A stretch of DNA of 64,000 nt from Methanothermococcus thermolithotrophicus DSM 2095 (GTDB taxonomy: Archaea; AGJL01; Methanococci; Methanococcales; Methanococcaceae), in contig NZ_OX296583.1 of assembly GCF_946463545.1 (NCBI RefSeq), forward strand, positions 1,642,497 through 1,706,496, read 5' to 3'. The notes under the pieces were generated by a model that did not search any database, was not told the DNA's origin, and saw nothing but the letters and a program-made list of their open reading frames with translations. This document shows, in pieces, positions 37,958-47,709 of this stretch; position 1 is the first letter of the stretch; every line of letters begins with the position of its first letter. Made by a program: the position numbers and the translations under genes.

Positions 37958-39100
37958 ATGGATAACATGAATGCTATACAGAAAATAAGGAATGAATTGA
38001 ACAGTTATTTTTTAGAAAGGAAGGAAGAGATAGACATTGCCCTAACTTCAATTTTGGCAAATGAACACTGTATATTTTTGGGAAATCCAGGTGTTGCAAA
38101 ATCCCAGTTAATCAGAGCGATTTCTTCCCATATATCTGATGCAGATTACTTTGAAAAACTCATTACACGATTTTCAACAGAGGATGAGTTATTTGGTCCT
38201 TTAAGCATTAAAGAACTTAAAGATAATGATAGATTTATTAGAAAGACGGAAAATTATATGCCCGATGCAGAAATTGTATTTTTAGATGAGATTTTTAAGG
38301 CAAACAGTAGCATATTAAATGCACTGTTGTCCATAATAAACGAAAGAATATATCACAATGGTGATGAAGTCCAGAGAGCTCCGTTGATAAGTTTGTTTGG
38401 AGCATCCAATGAACTGCCAGAAGAAAATGGATTGTTTGCCTTTTATGACAGATTCTTGTTTAGGAAAATCGTTAAAAATATAAACAACCGTGAAAATTTA
38501 AAAAAATTGGTTTATTTAGATGAGGATTACAAACCAAAAACAAAGATTACTGTAGAAGACATTAAGAAATTACAAAAAGAGGTTGAAAAAGTTAATATCG
38601 ATGGTATTGTCGATTATCTGCTGGATATAAAAATGAAATTGAACCATCACAACATATTTATATCAGACAGGCGGCTTAAAAAATCCATTAAGGCAATAAA
38701 AAGCTATGCATTGTTAAATGGGAAAAAAGAAGCTGATGAAAATGATTTGGAAATACTAAGACATATATTTTGGGACGAAGTGGAGGACTACCTTACGGTA
38801 TCAAAGGTTATTTTTGAATGTTCAAACTCATATTCCCAGAAGGCATTGGAAAAAAAAGAGATTTTGGACAATCTAAAAAAGGAATTAAAATACATCAACA
38901 CTAAAAAAATCAAAAATTGTGGAAAGGATTATAACAAACTTATTGAAATGCTCTGCAAGGTTGGATATATAAAATTAGAACTAAAAAAAATGAGAAATGA
39001 GGCATTATCAAACGGCAAATCCTCGGAGGTTATAGATAACATATTAAATGACTGCAAAGAGTTTGATAAAATCATTGAGGGGTTGTTGAATGAATTATAA
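37958..39100 (+). CDS. MoxR/RavA-type AAA+ ATPase
   Basis: A 380-residue AAA+ ATPase of the RavA subgroup: Walker A GNPGVAKS, TRFSTEDELFGPLSIKELKD, Walker B EIVFLDEIFKANSSILNALL, and FGASNELPEENGLFAFYDRFLFR. A C-terminal helical region of about 150 residues follows. It overlaps the HEAT-repeat gene by 11 bp and is close to a VWA gene, the usual RavA/ViaA pairing. It is distinct from the MoxR at 10089. The likely role is chaperone-like remodelling; the client is unknown. Confidence 0.9.
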   Translation: MDNMNAIQKIRNELNSYFLERKEEIDIALTSILANEHCIFLGNPGVAKSQLIRAISSHISDADYFEKLITRFSTEDELFGPLSIKELKDNDRFIRKTENYMPDAEIVFLDEIFKANSSILNALLSIINERIYHNGDEVQRAPLISLFGASNELPEENGLFAFYDRFLFRKIVKNINNRENLKKLVYLDEDYKPKTKITVEDIKKLQKEVEKVNIDGIVDYLLDIKMKLNHHNIFISDRRLKKSIKAIKSYALLNGKKEADENDLEILRHIFWDEVEDYLTVSKVIFECSNSYSQKALEKKEILDNLKKELKYINTKKIKNCGKDYNKLIEMLCKVGYIKLELKKMRNEALSNGKSSEVIDNILNDCKEFDKIIEGLLNEL

Positions 39101-39755
39101 AAATAAGGATTATAATGAGTATAATTATTATAAAAAAATGTTTAGATTGGATAATATATCAAAATTAAAGGCATTAACTGAAATATACAATAAAGATGTA
39201 GATGATATAATAGGAATGAATATATTGGATGACATATTTGCACTAATTAGGGAAACGCGAGAAAGGGATTTTGCAGACATTGTTTATGAGTTTCAGACAT
39301 TAGATACTAAAAATAGGGAAATAATATCCCTTGGAATAAAAATCATTGGAAAGGTAGGAGAAAAGTATGCGGAAGAGGTTTATAACTACATACCTTATCT
39401 TATAAAATCACTTGATAGCGAATTCGATATAATAAGACATGCCAGTGCCGGAGCTCTGGCAAAAATTCCCTCAAAATTAACAATTTATTCCTACCCAAAA
39501 CTTATAAAAAATTTAAATAATGAAATTTATGCAGACGCCATTGTTTCTTTGATTTTTAAGACAGAGAATAAAGAAGCGTTATTGTTGGATTTGTATAAAA
39601 AATTTTGTGATAATTATTCCCCATGTATATTGTATATATTAAATAAAATTAAAGAAAGAGATGAGAGTTTAATAAATGATTTTATACCTTTGATTTTGAA
39701 ATATGAAGATAAATACAACAATGCAGATAAAGAATGCTTAGAAAATTTGATTTAA
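39090..39755 (+). CDS. HEAT-repeat protein between MoxR and VWA genes
   Basis: A 221-residue all-helical protein with HEAT-like units, for example IIRHASAGALAKIPSK and the preceding EEVYNYIPYLIKSLDSEFD. Its start lies inside the ATPase gene, so it is translationally coupled. It probably acts as a scaffold or client adaptor of the MoxR/VWA pair. No catalytic motif is seen. Confidence 0.7.
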   Translation: MNYKNKDYNEYNYYKKMFRLDNISKLKALTEIYNKDVDDIIGMNILDDIFALIRETRERDFADIVYEFQTLDTKNREIISLGIKIIGKVGEKYAEEVYNYIPYLIKSLDSEFDIIRHASAGALAKIPSKLTIYSYPKLIKNLNNEIYADAIVSLIFKTENKEALLLDLYKKFCDNYSPCILYILNKIKERDESLINDFIPLILKYEDKYNNADKECLENLI

Positions 39756-39955
39756 ATAAATATGATGCAGCCGTTGAGACTCTGTCTGTTTATATTTTTA
39801 TTTCTTTTTCATTTGGTAGTTAAGGATATCCATATTAATCTGTTTAATTTAAATTTAAATTTTTTAGGTCTTTTTATACAGAGCTCCGATATTGTTAATC
39901 TCATAATCTAAATATAACCAAAAAATTTATAAATTTTGAGTAATATTATTATAAA

Positions 39956-40017
39956 ATTAGTAATATAATTTATGATTTAATATAATATTAGTAATATAAT
40001 TTATGATTTAATATAAT
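39956..40017 (+). repeat. Two perfect 31-bp tandem repeats upstream of the VWA gene
   Basis: A 31-base AT-only unit apart from two G, starting ATTAGTAATATAATTTATG, occurs twice without mismatch (39956-39986 and 39987-40017), and a third, degenerate copy begins near 40018. It occupies the promoter region of the gene at 40057. The rest of the 300-bp gap is AT-rich with one GAGCTC (39880) and no gene. Confidence 0.8.
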
Positions 40018-40056
40018 AATAGTATTACAATATATGTTAATATAGATTGTGATAAT

Positions 40057-41241
40057 ATGGAATGCAATGCAATAAAACACGATAAATATGACAAACTCGT
40101 CTGGAATGAAAATAAGCATAAACTATCCTATTGTGCCCAATATTTGGATGAAAACAGAATAGAAGATATATTTTATCTGTTTTTTAAATATCATGTGGAG
40201 GTTGTAAAACATGACCCGATTATAGACGCTATTATGAATAACAGGCATTACAAAAACATAAAGGTCATTACTAGTTTGGATGAGTCCTATTCCGCTATTG
40301 CCACATCCTACTTTTCTGAAAAATTCGATAAAAAAAAGAAAGAAGAAAAAGAGGATTATGACGAAAATATGGTAAATGATATAAGTGACATTATGGAGGA
40401 GCTCGGTAGTTATATGGAGGATATCTCGTCTTCAATAAATACCATCTGCGGCAAAGGTAATGGGGTAAAAAGCTATACAAATCCAAAGAAAAAAATGGAA
40501 TTGGCAGAAGAGCTCCTAAAAAATAGACGGTTAAATGAATTCATAGAAAAATTGGGAAAATTTAAAAAGATGGCATTGAGAAAGCAGAAAACAAAAATAA
40601 AACACTTCAATGGGGAAAAGCACGATATAAAATACGGTAGTGATTTGTCAAAATTGCTTATAACTGAAGTAAAAAACCTATCTGATGAATGTTTATATGT
40701 TGATTTTTTAAAAAGATTTTCAGAGCATAAATTGCTAAATTACGAGATTCTAAATCATGATGATACCAAAGGAGATTTTATCGTGTGTCTGGATTTAAGC
40801 GGTTCTATGAGGGGGGCGAAAGAAATCTGGGCTAAGGCAATTGCATTATCACTGTTGGAAATTCAGTTGAGGGACAAAAAAAGGTTTATCTGTATATTAT
40901 TCGATGATGATATCCGGGAAATAAGAATATTTGATAAAAAACCATGTTCAGAGGAGATTATTGAATTTGCATCTGTGTTTTTTGGAGGGGGAACAAATTT
41001 CGAGAAGCCTATTAAAAAGGCACTGACTTTCAATGGAGATATCGTTTTTATAACTGATGGGGAGTGTGATATGCATAGGGAGTTTATCATGTATGTTGAG
41101 GAAGTTAAAAAAGGAAAAATCTTCACATTCTGTATAAATACAAAACCTACTGTTAGTTTAAAAAGAATATCTGATAGTGTAATTACAATTCACCAGCTAA
41201 CTTCAAGGAGTGCAGAAGAATTATTTGATACTATTATTTAA
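40057..41241 (+). CDS. VWA-domain protein (ViaA/CoxE type)
   Basis: A 394-residue protein with a helical N-terminal region and a C-terminal von Willebrand A domain. The metal site is complete: VCLDLSGSMRG (DxSxS), FFGGGTNFEKP (Thr) and VFITDGECD (Asp). It would partner with the MoxR ATPase at 37958. The ATG is preceded by GTGATAAT, a weak binding site. The preceding 31-bp tandem repeat may affect its promoter. Confidence 0.85.
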   Translation: MECNAIKHDKYDKLVWNENKHKLSYCAQYLDENRIEDIFYLFFKYHVEVVKHDPIIDAIMNNRHYKNIKVITSLDESYSAIATSYFSEKFDKKKKEEKEDYDENMVNDISDIMEELGSYMEDISSSINTICGKGNGVKSYTNPKKKMELAEELLKNRRLNEFIEKLGKFKKMALRKQKTKIKHFNGEKHDIKYGSDLSKLLITEVKNLSDECLYVDFLKRFSEHKLLNYEILNHDDTKGDFIVCLDLSGSMRGAKEIWAKAIALSLLEIQLRDKKRFICILFDDDIREIRIFDKKPCSEEIIEFASVFFGGGTNFEKPIKKALTFNGDIVFITDGECDMHREFIMYVEEVKKGKIFTFCINTKPTVSLKRISDSVITIHQLTSRSAEELFDTII

Positions 41242-41248
41242 TACAAAC

Positions 41249-42145
41249 TTAAATAATCTTTTTTAATTCATTTAAACATTCATCAACTTTCTTTAATTTA
41301 ATATTAAGTAATTTTTCAACCTTTTCACTATTCAAAGAAGTATTTTTTGGTCTATTCGCTTTCCATCCTAACTCAGAGCTCCTAATGGGATTAATTAAAT
41401 CACCATTTAAGTCAAAAACCTCGGCAACCTTCAAGGCAAATTCATACCTACTTAATCTCTCACTCCCTCCGAAATGAAGCAGTTTATTAACATCTTTTTC
41501 GTAAATCTTAACAATTCCATCAACGAGCTCATTAACATAGGTTGGAGTATTCCATTGGTCAACAACTACATTAATTGTTTCACCAGCTTTCAACTTCTCC
41601 AAAACCCACATAAGAAAATTAACTTTAACTGGGCTTATGCAGTAAGGAACAGATATTCTAACAATCGAAGTTAAATCATAATCTAATTCATTTAAAAGTC
41701 TCTCCCCTTCTGCCTTAGTATATCCATAGTAGTTAATGGGATTTATTTTATCTTCCTCAGTATATGATCTTTGATTTTCACGGTTGCCGTCAAAAACATA
41801 GTCAGTTGATATATGACATAGCGGAGCTCCGATTTCTTTGCAAGCTTCTCCAAGATATTTAACAGCAAGGGCGTTTGTCTTATATGCTAAATCCCTCTCA
41901 GTTTCACACAAATCTACATTGGTTATTGCAGCAGTATTTACAACAAAGTCGGGATTTATTTTTTTAATGGTTTCTTTAATTTTATTTTCATTGGTAATGT
42001 CTACAATGTATTTATCAACATCATCCTTAAAAAATTCCTTATTGCTCCTGGTTACAATATGAACCCTATAATCTTCCAGTCCTAAATACTTCTTAACCAT
42101 TTCATAGCCAACCATCCCCAAACCAATAATAGCCACATTTTCCAT
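41249..42145 (-). CDS. rfbD: dTDP-4-dehydrorhamnose reductase
   Basis: A 298-residue RmlD-type reductase, last step of dTDP-L-rhamnose synthesis. It has GLGMVGYEMV (Rossmann), NTAAITNVDLCE, STDYVFDG and YYGYTKAEGE (YxxxK), all typical. It stands apart from rfbBAC by 35 kb and is the last gene of a minus-strand run beginning with galU. Its 3' end faces the VWA gene with only 7 bp between stops. Confidence 0.9.
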   Translation of the reverse strand: MENVAIIGLGMVGYEMVKKYLGLEDYRVHIVTRSNKEFFKDDVDKYIVDITNENKIKETIKKINPDFVVNTAAITNVDLCETERDLAYKTNALAVKYLGEACKEIGAPLCHISTDYVFDGNRENQRSYTEEDKINPINYYGYTKAEGERLLNELDYDLTSIVRISVPYCISPVKVNFLMWVLEKLKAGETINVVVDQWNTPTYVNELVDGIVKIYEKDVNKLLHFGGSERLSRYEFALKVAEVFDLNGDLINPIRSSELGWKANRPKNTSLNSEKVEKLLNIKLKKVDECLNELKKII

Positions 42146-42202
42146 ATTATAACCCCGAAGGTTTTATTCATCATTATCTAAAATTAAAAAGAAATTGCCA
42201 AT

Positions 42203-43531
42203 TTATTGTATCCCGACCCCCATATATTCAAATCCTAAACTTTTAACTTTTTCCTCGTTCAATATATTTCTCCCATCAAATATAACCCTTTCCTTAACTA
42301 AATCTCCAATTTTTTCCCAGTCTTCCTTATTGAAATCATACTCAGTTGCTATTATAATTCCATCAACATCTTTAACTGTCTCATAAACACTTTCAAACAC
42401 GTATAAATTGTAACCATAATGTGCTTTTGATTTATCTAGCTTGTAGCTGTTAATGGCATTTTCTCTAGCCTTCTCCACGTAATCAAACCCTTTAACAATG
42501 GCTCCATTCTCCAATAGTAGATCTATTAATTTTATAGCTCTGCTTTCCCTTAAATCATCAGTATTTGGTTTAAATGCTAATCCCAACACTGCAAAGGTTT
42601 TTTGGTCTAAATCATCTTTGTAGTGATTTTTAATTTTGTTAAAAAACCAGTTTATCTGTTCTTCATTTACTTCATCAGTGGCTTTAATTAATTTAGGGGA
42701 TAAATTGTGGTTTTCAAACTGTTTTATAAGTGCTTTAACGTCTTTCGGAAAACAGCTTCCCGCATAGCCGATACCAGCATTTAAAAACTTATCCCCTATT
42801 CTTTTATCCAATCCCATAGCTTTACTTATGGTTTTTATGTCTGCACCAACTTCATCGGACAGTTTTGAGAGCTCGTTTATAAACGATATCTTTGTTGCAA
42901 GGAATGCATTTGATGCATATTTTATCATTTCAGCACTTTCCCAATCGGTAATTATAAATGGGATGTTTTTATCCATGAAATATTTGTACATGTTTTTCAT
43001 TATTTCGATTGGCTTGTTGTTATTCAAATCCTCAAAACCCAAAACAATTCTTTCAGGACCAAAGAAGTCGTGAACTGCAATTCCTTCCCTTAAAAATTCT
43101 GGATTCGAAACCACATCAACATTATAATACTTTAAAAGCTCTTTAACCTTTCTATTGGTCCCTACTGGAACTGTAGATTTTATAACAACGACTTTATACA
43201 TTTTGTTCAAATAATCCTTCATCTTTTCAACAGCAGAGAACAAGAACCTTAAGTCTGCATTTCCTTCGTTATCCTGCGGAGTTCCCACACATACAAAAAT
43301 AACATCTGAATCTTTTATTGGTTCATAAGATGTGGTGAAGTTTAAATTGTTTCCTACATGCTTTTTTAAGAGCTCCTCTAAACCTTCCTCATACAATGGA
43401 CATTTTCCGTCGTTTAACTGTTTTACCTTACTCTCATCTATATCTATTCCAACAACATCAAATCCAAACTCTGCTAACCCGACAGACTGAATCAAACCAA
43501 CATAACCTGTTCCTATAACTGAGATTTTCAT
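42203..43531 (-). CDS. UDP-glucose 6-dehydrogenase
   Basis: A 442-residue dehydrogenase of the Ugd type, making UDP-glucuronate. GTGYVGLIQ, FVCVGTPQDNEGNADL, and the active-site GIGYAGSCFPKDVKALI with the catalytic Cys support it. I chose ATG 43531 (MKISVIGTGYVG) because AGGAGAGGT lies upstream; an in-frame start 21 bases earlier lacks one. Its product could feed the UDP-glucuronate epimerase at 2235. Confidence 0.93.
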   Translation of the reverse strand: MKISVIGTGYVGLIQSVGLAEFGFDVVGIDIDESKVKQLNDGKCPLYEEGLEELLKKHVGNNLNFTTSYEPIKDSDVIFVCVGTPQDNEGNADLRFLFSAVEKMKDYLNKMYKVVVIKSTVPVGTNRKVKELLKYYNVDVVSNPEFLREGIAVHDFFGPERIVLGFEDLNNNKPIEIMKNMYKYFMDKNIPFIITDWESAEMIKYASNAFLATKISFINELSKLSDEVGADIKTISKAMGLDKRIGDKFLNAGIGYAGSCFPKDVKALIKQFENHNLSPKLIKATDEVNEEQINWFFNKIKNHYKDDLDQKTFAVLGLAFKPNTDDLRESRAIKLIDLLLENGAIVKGFDYVEKARENAINSYKLDKSKAHYGYNLYVFESVYETVKDVDGIIIATEYDFNKEDWEKIGDLVKERVIFDGRNILNEEKVKSLGFEYMGVGIQ

Positions 43532-43573
43532 GTTATATACCTCTCCTATCATTTCATAAATCTAAAAAATAAT

Positions 43574-43676
43574 ATTAAACGAAAACCTAAACGGTTTTCG
43601 TTGCATCGAACCAAAGGTTCGAAGTTAAAATTGCGAAGCAATTTTATACTCTTCGTTCGCTTCACTCACTCCGAAA
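43574..43676. repeat. Two adjacent palindromic elements
   Basis: The first copy (43574-43623) reads ATTAAACGAAAACC-TAAA-CGGTTTTCGTTGC, then CGAACC-AAA-GGTTCG, the type B plan. The second (from about 43624) reads GTTAAAATTG-CGAAG-CAATTTTATACTC, then TTCGTTCGCTTCACTCACTCCG, nearly the same second arm as the copy at 6581-6636. They fill the gap between the galE-like gene and the dehydrogenase. Confidence 0.75.
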
Positions 43677-44579
43677 TTATTCTTTATTCTTTATCCACTC
43701 AACAGTTCTTCTAATCCCTTCCTTCAAATCGTACTCAGAGCTCCACCCTAATTTTTTTGCCTTATCAATATTTAAGTAAATTTTTCTAACTTCTCCATCC
43801 CTTGGTTTGTCGTATATTGGATTATCGTTATAACCTAATTCACTGGATATTAAATTGAATAGCTCATTAACAGATATTTCTTTTCCAGTTCCTATATTTA
43901 CTATTTCATTTTTCCAGTTTAAAGCCATTAGATTTGCCTTAGCTACATCACCAACATATACAAAATCCCTTGTCTGGTTTCCATCTCCAAATATTACAGG
44001 TTGTTGGTTGTTTAAAATTTTATCTACAAAAATACTTATGACTCCAGCCTCCCCCATTGGATCCTGTCTCTCGCCATATACATTGGCATACCTTAAAATA
44101 CAGTATTCAATACCATATAACCGGTTGTACAGTTTTATATATTCCTCCCCACAGTACTTACTCAATCCATAAGGGGATAGTGGATTTATGGGATGATTTT
44201 CATCCACTGGTAAATATTTCGGTTCCCCATATACTGCACCACCGGATGAAGCATATATTATTTTTTTAACATCGTACTCCCTCATTTTTTCCAATAAATT
44301 CAATGTACCTAAAACATTGATATTTCCATCATAAACTGGTTTTTCAATAGATGTTCTTACATTTATCTGGGCGGCATGGTGTATAACCACGTCGATTCCT
44401 TCGAGATTTAAATCTTTATCCAAAAGGTCCCCATGCACAAATTCAGCATTCTTATTTATATTATTCAAATTTCCAGTAAGTAAGTTATCCAGTACAACAA
44501 CGTCATGGTTGTTTTTTACAAGTTTATCTACGACATGGCTGCCAATAAAACCAGCTCCCCCGGTTACAAGAATTTTCAA
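43677..44579 (-). CDS. UDP-glucose 4-epimerase-like SDR
   Basis: A 300-residue NAD-dependent epimerase: GGAGFIGSHVV, HHAAQINVRTSIEKP, SSGGAVYG, and YGLSKYCGE (YxxxK). The size and motifs match archaeal GalE-like enzymes acting on UDP-glucose or UDP-GlcNAc. The start is TTG, supported by AAGGTGAAAAA. It is 9 bp downstream of galU, so they are cotranscribed; galU supplies its likely UDP-glucose substrate. Confidence 0.88.
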   Translation of the reverse strand: MKILVTGGAGFIGSHVVDKLVKNNHDVVVLDNLLTGNLNNINKNAEFVHGDLLDKDLNLEGIDVVIHHAAQINVRTSIEKPVYDGNINVLGTLNLLEKMREYDVKKIIYASSGGAVYGEPKYLPVDENHPINPLSPYGLSKYCGEEYIKLYNRLYGIEYCILRYANVYGERQDPMGEAGVISIFVDKILNNQQPVIFGDGNQTRDFVYVGDVAKANLMALNWKNEIVNIGTGKEISVNELFNLISSELGYNDNPIYDKPRDGEVRKIYLNIDKAKKLGWSSEYDLKEGIRRTVEWIKNKE

Positions 44580-44588
44580 TTTTTCACC

Positions 44589-45434
44589 TTATTTACATAG
44601 TTCTTTCAGGTAGTCCTTAAAGCCTTCGATATTTTCAATTCCCAATTCCACATTTGCCTTTAACCATCCTTCAATATCTCCAATATCGTATCTTTTGAAA
44701 TCCACTTCAACTCCTAATATTTTTTCTTCTTTTAACATTGATTTCATTGCATCGGTTAGTTGGATTTCTCCACCCCTTCCAGGTTTTGTATTTTTTAAGT
44801 GTTCAAATATCTTTGGAGAGAGCAGGTAAGCTCCGGTTATAATTAAGTTTGAAGGAGCTCTTTCTTTAGGTGGTTTTTCAACTAAATCTGTAATGTTAAA
44901 TATTCCTTCTTCTATCTCCTCCCCTGCTATAACTCCATATTTATGAACATCATCCATAGGTACCCTTTCAAGTGCTATAACAGAGCATTTGTACTTATTA
45001 TATGCATCTATCAACTTTTTAACAACATTTCCTGAATAGATGGTATCTCCAACCATTGCCACAAAGTACTCGTTCCCTATAAATTCACTTCCACAGAAAA
45101 TTGCATCTCCAAGACCTTTCTGGTCCCTCTGCCTGATATAAAATATACATGCAATATCGTCAATTTCTTTTAAGATCTCTAAAGCTTCGTTTTTTCCATC
45201 TTTTTTAAGTTTTTCCTCAAGTTCAAAGTTCTTATCAAAGTGATTTTCTATCGCCTGTTTTCCTTTTCCTGTTACCATGAGTATGTTGTCTATTCCAGCT
45301 TCAGCTAAATCTTCTACCACGTACTGTATGATTGGTTTGCCCACAACTGGAAGCATTTCCTTTGGCTGAGCTTTTGTAATTGGAAGTAATCTTGTACCAA
45401 ATCCTGCAGCAGGAATTATCGCTTTTTTTATCAT
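44589..45434 (-). CDS. galU: UTP-glucose-1-phosphate uridylyltransferase
   Basis: A 281-residue GalU: IIPAAGFGTRLLPITKAQPKEM at the N-terminus, ending in the key Lys region, then QYVVEDLAEAGI, MVGDTIY (metal Asp) and VEKPPKERAPSNL. It makes UDP-glucose for the adjacent epimerase and dehydrogenase. ATG 45434 follows AAGGTGGAAAA; an upstream ATG in frame is less likely. First gene of the galU-galE-ugd-rfbD run. Confidence 0.94.
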   Translation of the reverse strand: MIKKAIIPAAGFGTRLLPITKAQPKEMLPVVGKPIIQYVVEDLAEAGIDNILMVTGKGKQAIENHFDKNFELEEKLKKDGKNEALEILKEIDDIACIFYIRQRDQKGLGDAIFCGSEFIGNEYFVAMVGDTIYSGNVVKKLIDAYNKYKCSVIALERVPMDDVHKYGVIAGEEIEEGIFNITDLVEKPPKERAPSNLIITGAYLLSPKIFEHLKNTKPGRGGEIQLTDAMKSMLKEEKILGVEVDFKRYDIGDIEGWLKANVELGIENIEGFKDYLKELCK

Positions 45435-45614
45435 TTTTCCACCTTGATAGTTAGTAGCCATATCTGTATTAATCTTCAATCACTATTTTCATTACCTCAA
45501 TATTATATTATTACTTCCTTTTTTATTTAATTTTAATCATTTTTTTTATGAAAATGAGGCAGTTTTAAAAATTATTTTTTAGAATTAAAACCTTATAAAG
45601 CATGGGCATGAGCT

Positions 45615-46526
45615 CTATAAAAAACTGTATATTAATGGCAGTATAAACAAAGAAACCACCGTAGTTATAAAGCATGCTGAAGCTACCAATTTTACATCTA
45701 ACTCATACATAACCGCAAATACAAGGGACATCATTGCAGAGGGCATTGCAGATTCAAGTATTAAAACATTCTTTTCCAATCCATCTATGAGAAATATGGT
45801 TGAAAGTGCAAATACGAGCAAAGGAGCAATTCCCATTCTAACCATCGATGCTATAACTCCATAAATGGCCCCAAATCTTGCAGATTTTGGAGATAACGAT
45901 AAACCAAGAGATAGCATAATCAAAGGAATTGTAGCATTTGATAAATAACCTAATGTTTTGATAATAAATCCTGGAAAGCTGTCAACATTAAATCCAAAAA
46001 ATACTAGTACTATACTTAATATCCCAGTAATCAATGGTGGAAACTTTAGGAGCTCGTATATAATTGAGTTATTGCTATTTTCATTTCCAAATTTCAATCC
46101 AACATAGGTCCCAAATAGCAAACTCGCAAAAACACTGCCTATGTCACAAAATATTGCCCTTGTAAGACCTTCTGTTCCATAAAATCCGTAAATTACTGGA
46201 TATCCTAAAAACCCAGTATTGCCCAGTGCACAAACTAATATAAGTCCCCCCAATGATTCCTTATTTAATTTTAAAAGTCTTCCAATTAAATAACCTATAA
46301 AACCGCAGATAACAAATGTTAAAAATATTAAAACAGGCAGTTTTAAAAATTGGGGTAAATCCGCAGGTGAAACGTTTTTCATGATGGTTAAAAAGATAGT
46401 TGATGGCATCGCAATGTGCACAACAATGTTATTGAGTGTTAACCTGTCGCTTTCTTTCAATATGCCAAAATATTTTGATAGATAACCAGTTAATATTAAG
46501 AGAACTATGATAATCATTATTTCCAT
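45615..46526 (-). CDS. AEC-family permease
   Basis: A 303-residue membrane protein of the auxin efflux carrier family with about ten hydrophobic segments. GNTGFLGYPVIYGFYG and the C-terminal SAMPSAMMSLVFAV are family features. The substrate is unknown; relatives carry malate, malonate or other small acids. Two successive ATG codons follow GGTGTT, and the second gives better spacing. It is flanked by element-rich DNA upstream. Confidence 0.85.
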   Translation of the reverse strand: MEIMIIIVLLILTGYLSKYFGILKESDRLTLNNIVVHIAMPSTIFLTIMKNVSPADLPQFLKLPVLIFLTFVICGFIGYLIGRLLKLNKESLGGLILVCALGNTGFLGYPVIYGFYGTEGLTRAIFCDIGSVFASLLFGTYVGLKFGNENSNNSIIYELLKFPPLITGILSIVLVFFGFNVDSFPGFIIKTLGYLSNATIPLIMLSLGLSLSPKSARFGAIYGVIASMVRMGIAPLLVFALSTIFLIDGLEKNVLILESAMPSAMMSLVFAVMYELDVKLVASACFITTVVSLFILPLIYSFL

Positions 46527-46560
46527 CATAACACCAAGTTATTTTTATTTCCAAACCTTT

Positions 46561-46797
46561 TAAAAAATCGAAGCAAATCGAAGATTTGCTGATCGAGACA
46601 AATTCCTTTCGGAATTTGTCGATTCACGAAACTATGTTTCGTCGATCGAAGCAAATTTCAAAGAATTCGCTGACTCACGAAAATCTTTGATTTTCGTTGA
46701 TACTCACAAAAATTCGAAGAATTTTTGTCGAGAGGTTTGGATTGAATGAAAATCCGAAGGATTTTCATAACTCACCTTCGTTTCACTCAGGTGATTC
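46561..46797. repeat. Long tandem array of palindromic elements
   Basis: About 240 bp consist almost wholly of hairpins: GCAAATC-GAA-GATTTGC, GACAAATTCC-TTTC-GGAATTTGTC, CGAAAC-TAT-GTTTCG, ACGAAAATC-TTT-GATTTTCGT, ACAAAAATTC-GAA-GAATTTTTGT, then a full type A copy from 46741 (ATTGAATGAAAATC-CGAAG-GATTTTCATAACTC and CACCTTCGTTTCACTCAGGTG). Stems differ in sequence but share linkers such as CGATCGAAG and CTGACTCACG. Confidence 0.8.
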
Positions 46798-46807
46798 CAA
46801 AAACAAT

Positions 46808-46834
46808 ACACTACCTCGCTTCGCTCGGTAGTGT
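46808..46834 (-). terminator. Stem-loop after the PPAT gene
   Basis: ACACTACC pairs with GGTAGTGT around an eleven-base loop containing GCTTCGC. T-runs follow on both strands (TTTTTTA on plus, TTGTTTTT on minus). It lies 52 bp past the PPAT stop and probably ends that transcript, and may also insulate the permease upstream region. Confidence 0.6.
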
Positions 46835-46885
46835 TTTTTAGTTGGAGACTTTGTAATACATTCAGTGCCTAAGTTCGTAGTATAA

Positions 46886-47344
46886 CTATGATTTTAACAG
46901 TCTGCCTTTATCATCTATTTCTTTATTTCTTATTCTTGTGGTTGATATCGGTTTTTTATCTTCACTTAAAACATAGCCGTAAACTTTAATTTCCAGTGGT
47001 TTTAAATTGTTTTTTATTCTTATCTCATTTATTTTTTCAGCATTTGGATATGTTTCAGGAGTTACAACAATTATATCATAGTCCTTTTCTATAGAGTCTC
47101 CGTATGGGTCGTTTATTATCTGTATCTCATAGTCAATTTTGTTTTCGTCTAAAAATTTTTCCAGATTTTTAATCCTGATATTTAAGGGATTTATATCGTG
47201 TTTTTTATATGTTTTGGCAAATTCATCGTTTGTTATCCCAATACAAAGTTTCCCATATTTTGAAGCATACTTAAATAGATTTTTATGCCCTTCATGAAGT
47301 ATATCAAAAGTTCCGCCAACAACTACTTTTGGCTTTTCAAACAT
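46886..47344 (-). CDS. Archaeal phosphopantetheine adenylyltransferase
   Basis: A 152-residue nucleotidyltransferase of the archaeal PPAT type, the penultimate step of coenzyme A synthesis. It has [16 protein letters not shown], the T/HxGH-like motif, and [26 protein letters not shown] and [11 protein letters not shown] form the second nucleotide-binding region (ISTTRIR). It stands alone between two long non-coding gaps; the 365-bp gap at 47345-47709 shows no gene, only AT-rich DNA. Confidence 0.88.
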   Translation of the reverse strand: MFEKPKVVVGGTFDILHEGHKNLFKYASKYGKLCIGITNDEFAKTYKKHDINPLNIRIKNLEKFLDENKIDYEIQIINDPYGDSIEKDYDIIVVTPETYPNAEKINEIRIKNNLKPLEIKVYGYVLSEDKKPISTTRIRNKEIDDKGRLLKS

Positions 47345-47709
47345 GATAATTCATCTCCGGTTTCCGTACTTTATATTATATTATTATTCTATAAAATTTA
47401 CAGTATGTGTGTGGTATGTAGGTGCATTGCTACTATACAATAATGATTGTAGTTAAATTTATGTGTATGCCATTTATTCGTTGAATTAAAGTTAAAGTAA
47501 TTTTTTATGTTTTAATTTTAACTGGTATGAAGTAAGTTTAGTTAAATTGCATATCCCTATAATTTAAATTTAACTAAAAAAATTAGTTCAATTCAATAAT
47601 TTCAAAAAACAGTTAATGTAAATAATGATTAAATAATAATGTTAATGCATCAAAATAGTAATCAAATAAATAAAAATAGTAAAATAATAGATATGGGCGG
47701 CAATATTAC

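Noticed and set aside
46561..46797. Hairpin array as a CRISPR
   Set aside because: Units are palindromes with variable stems and no constant repeat/unique spacer alternation; no cas genes are near.
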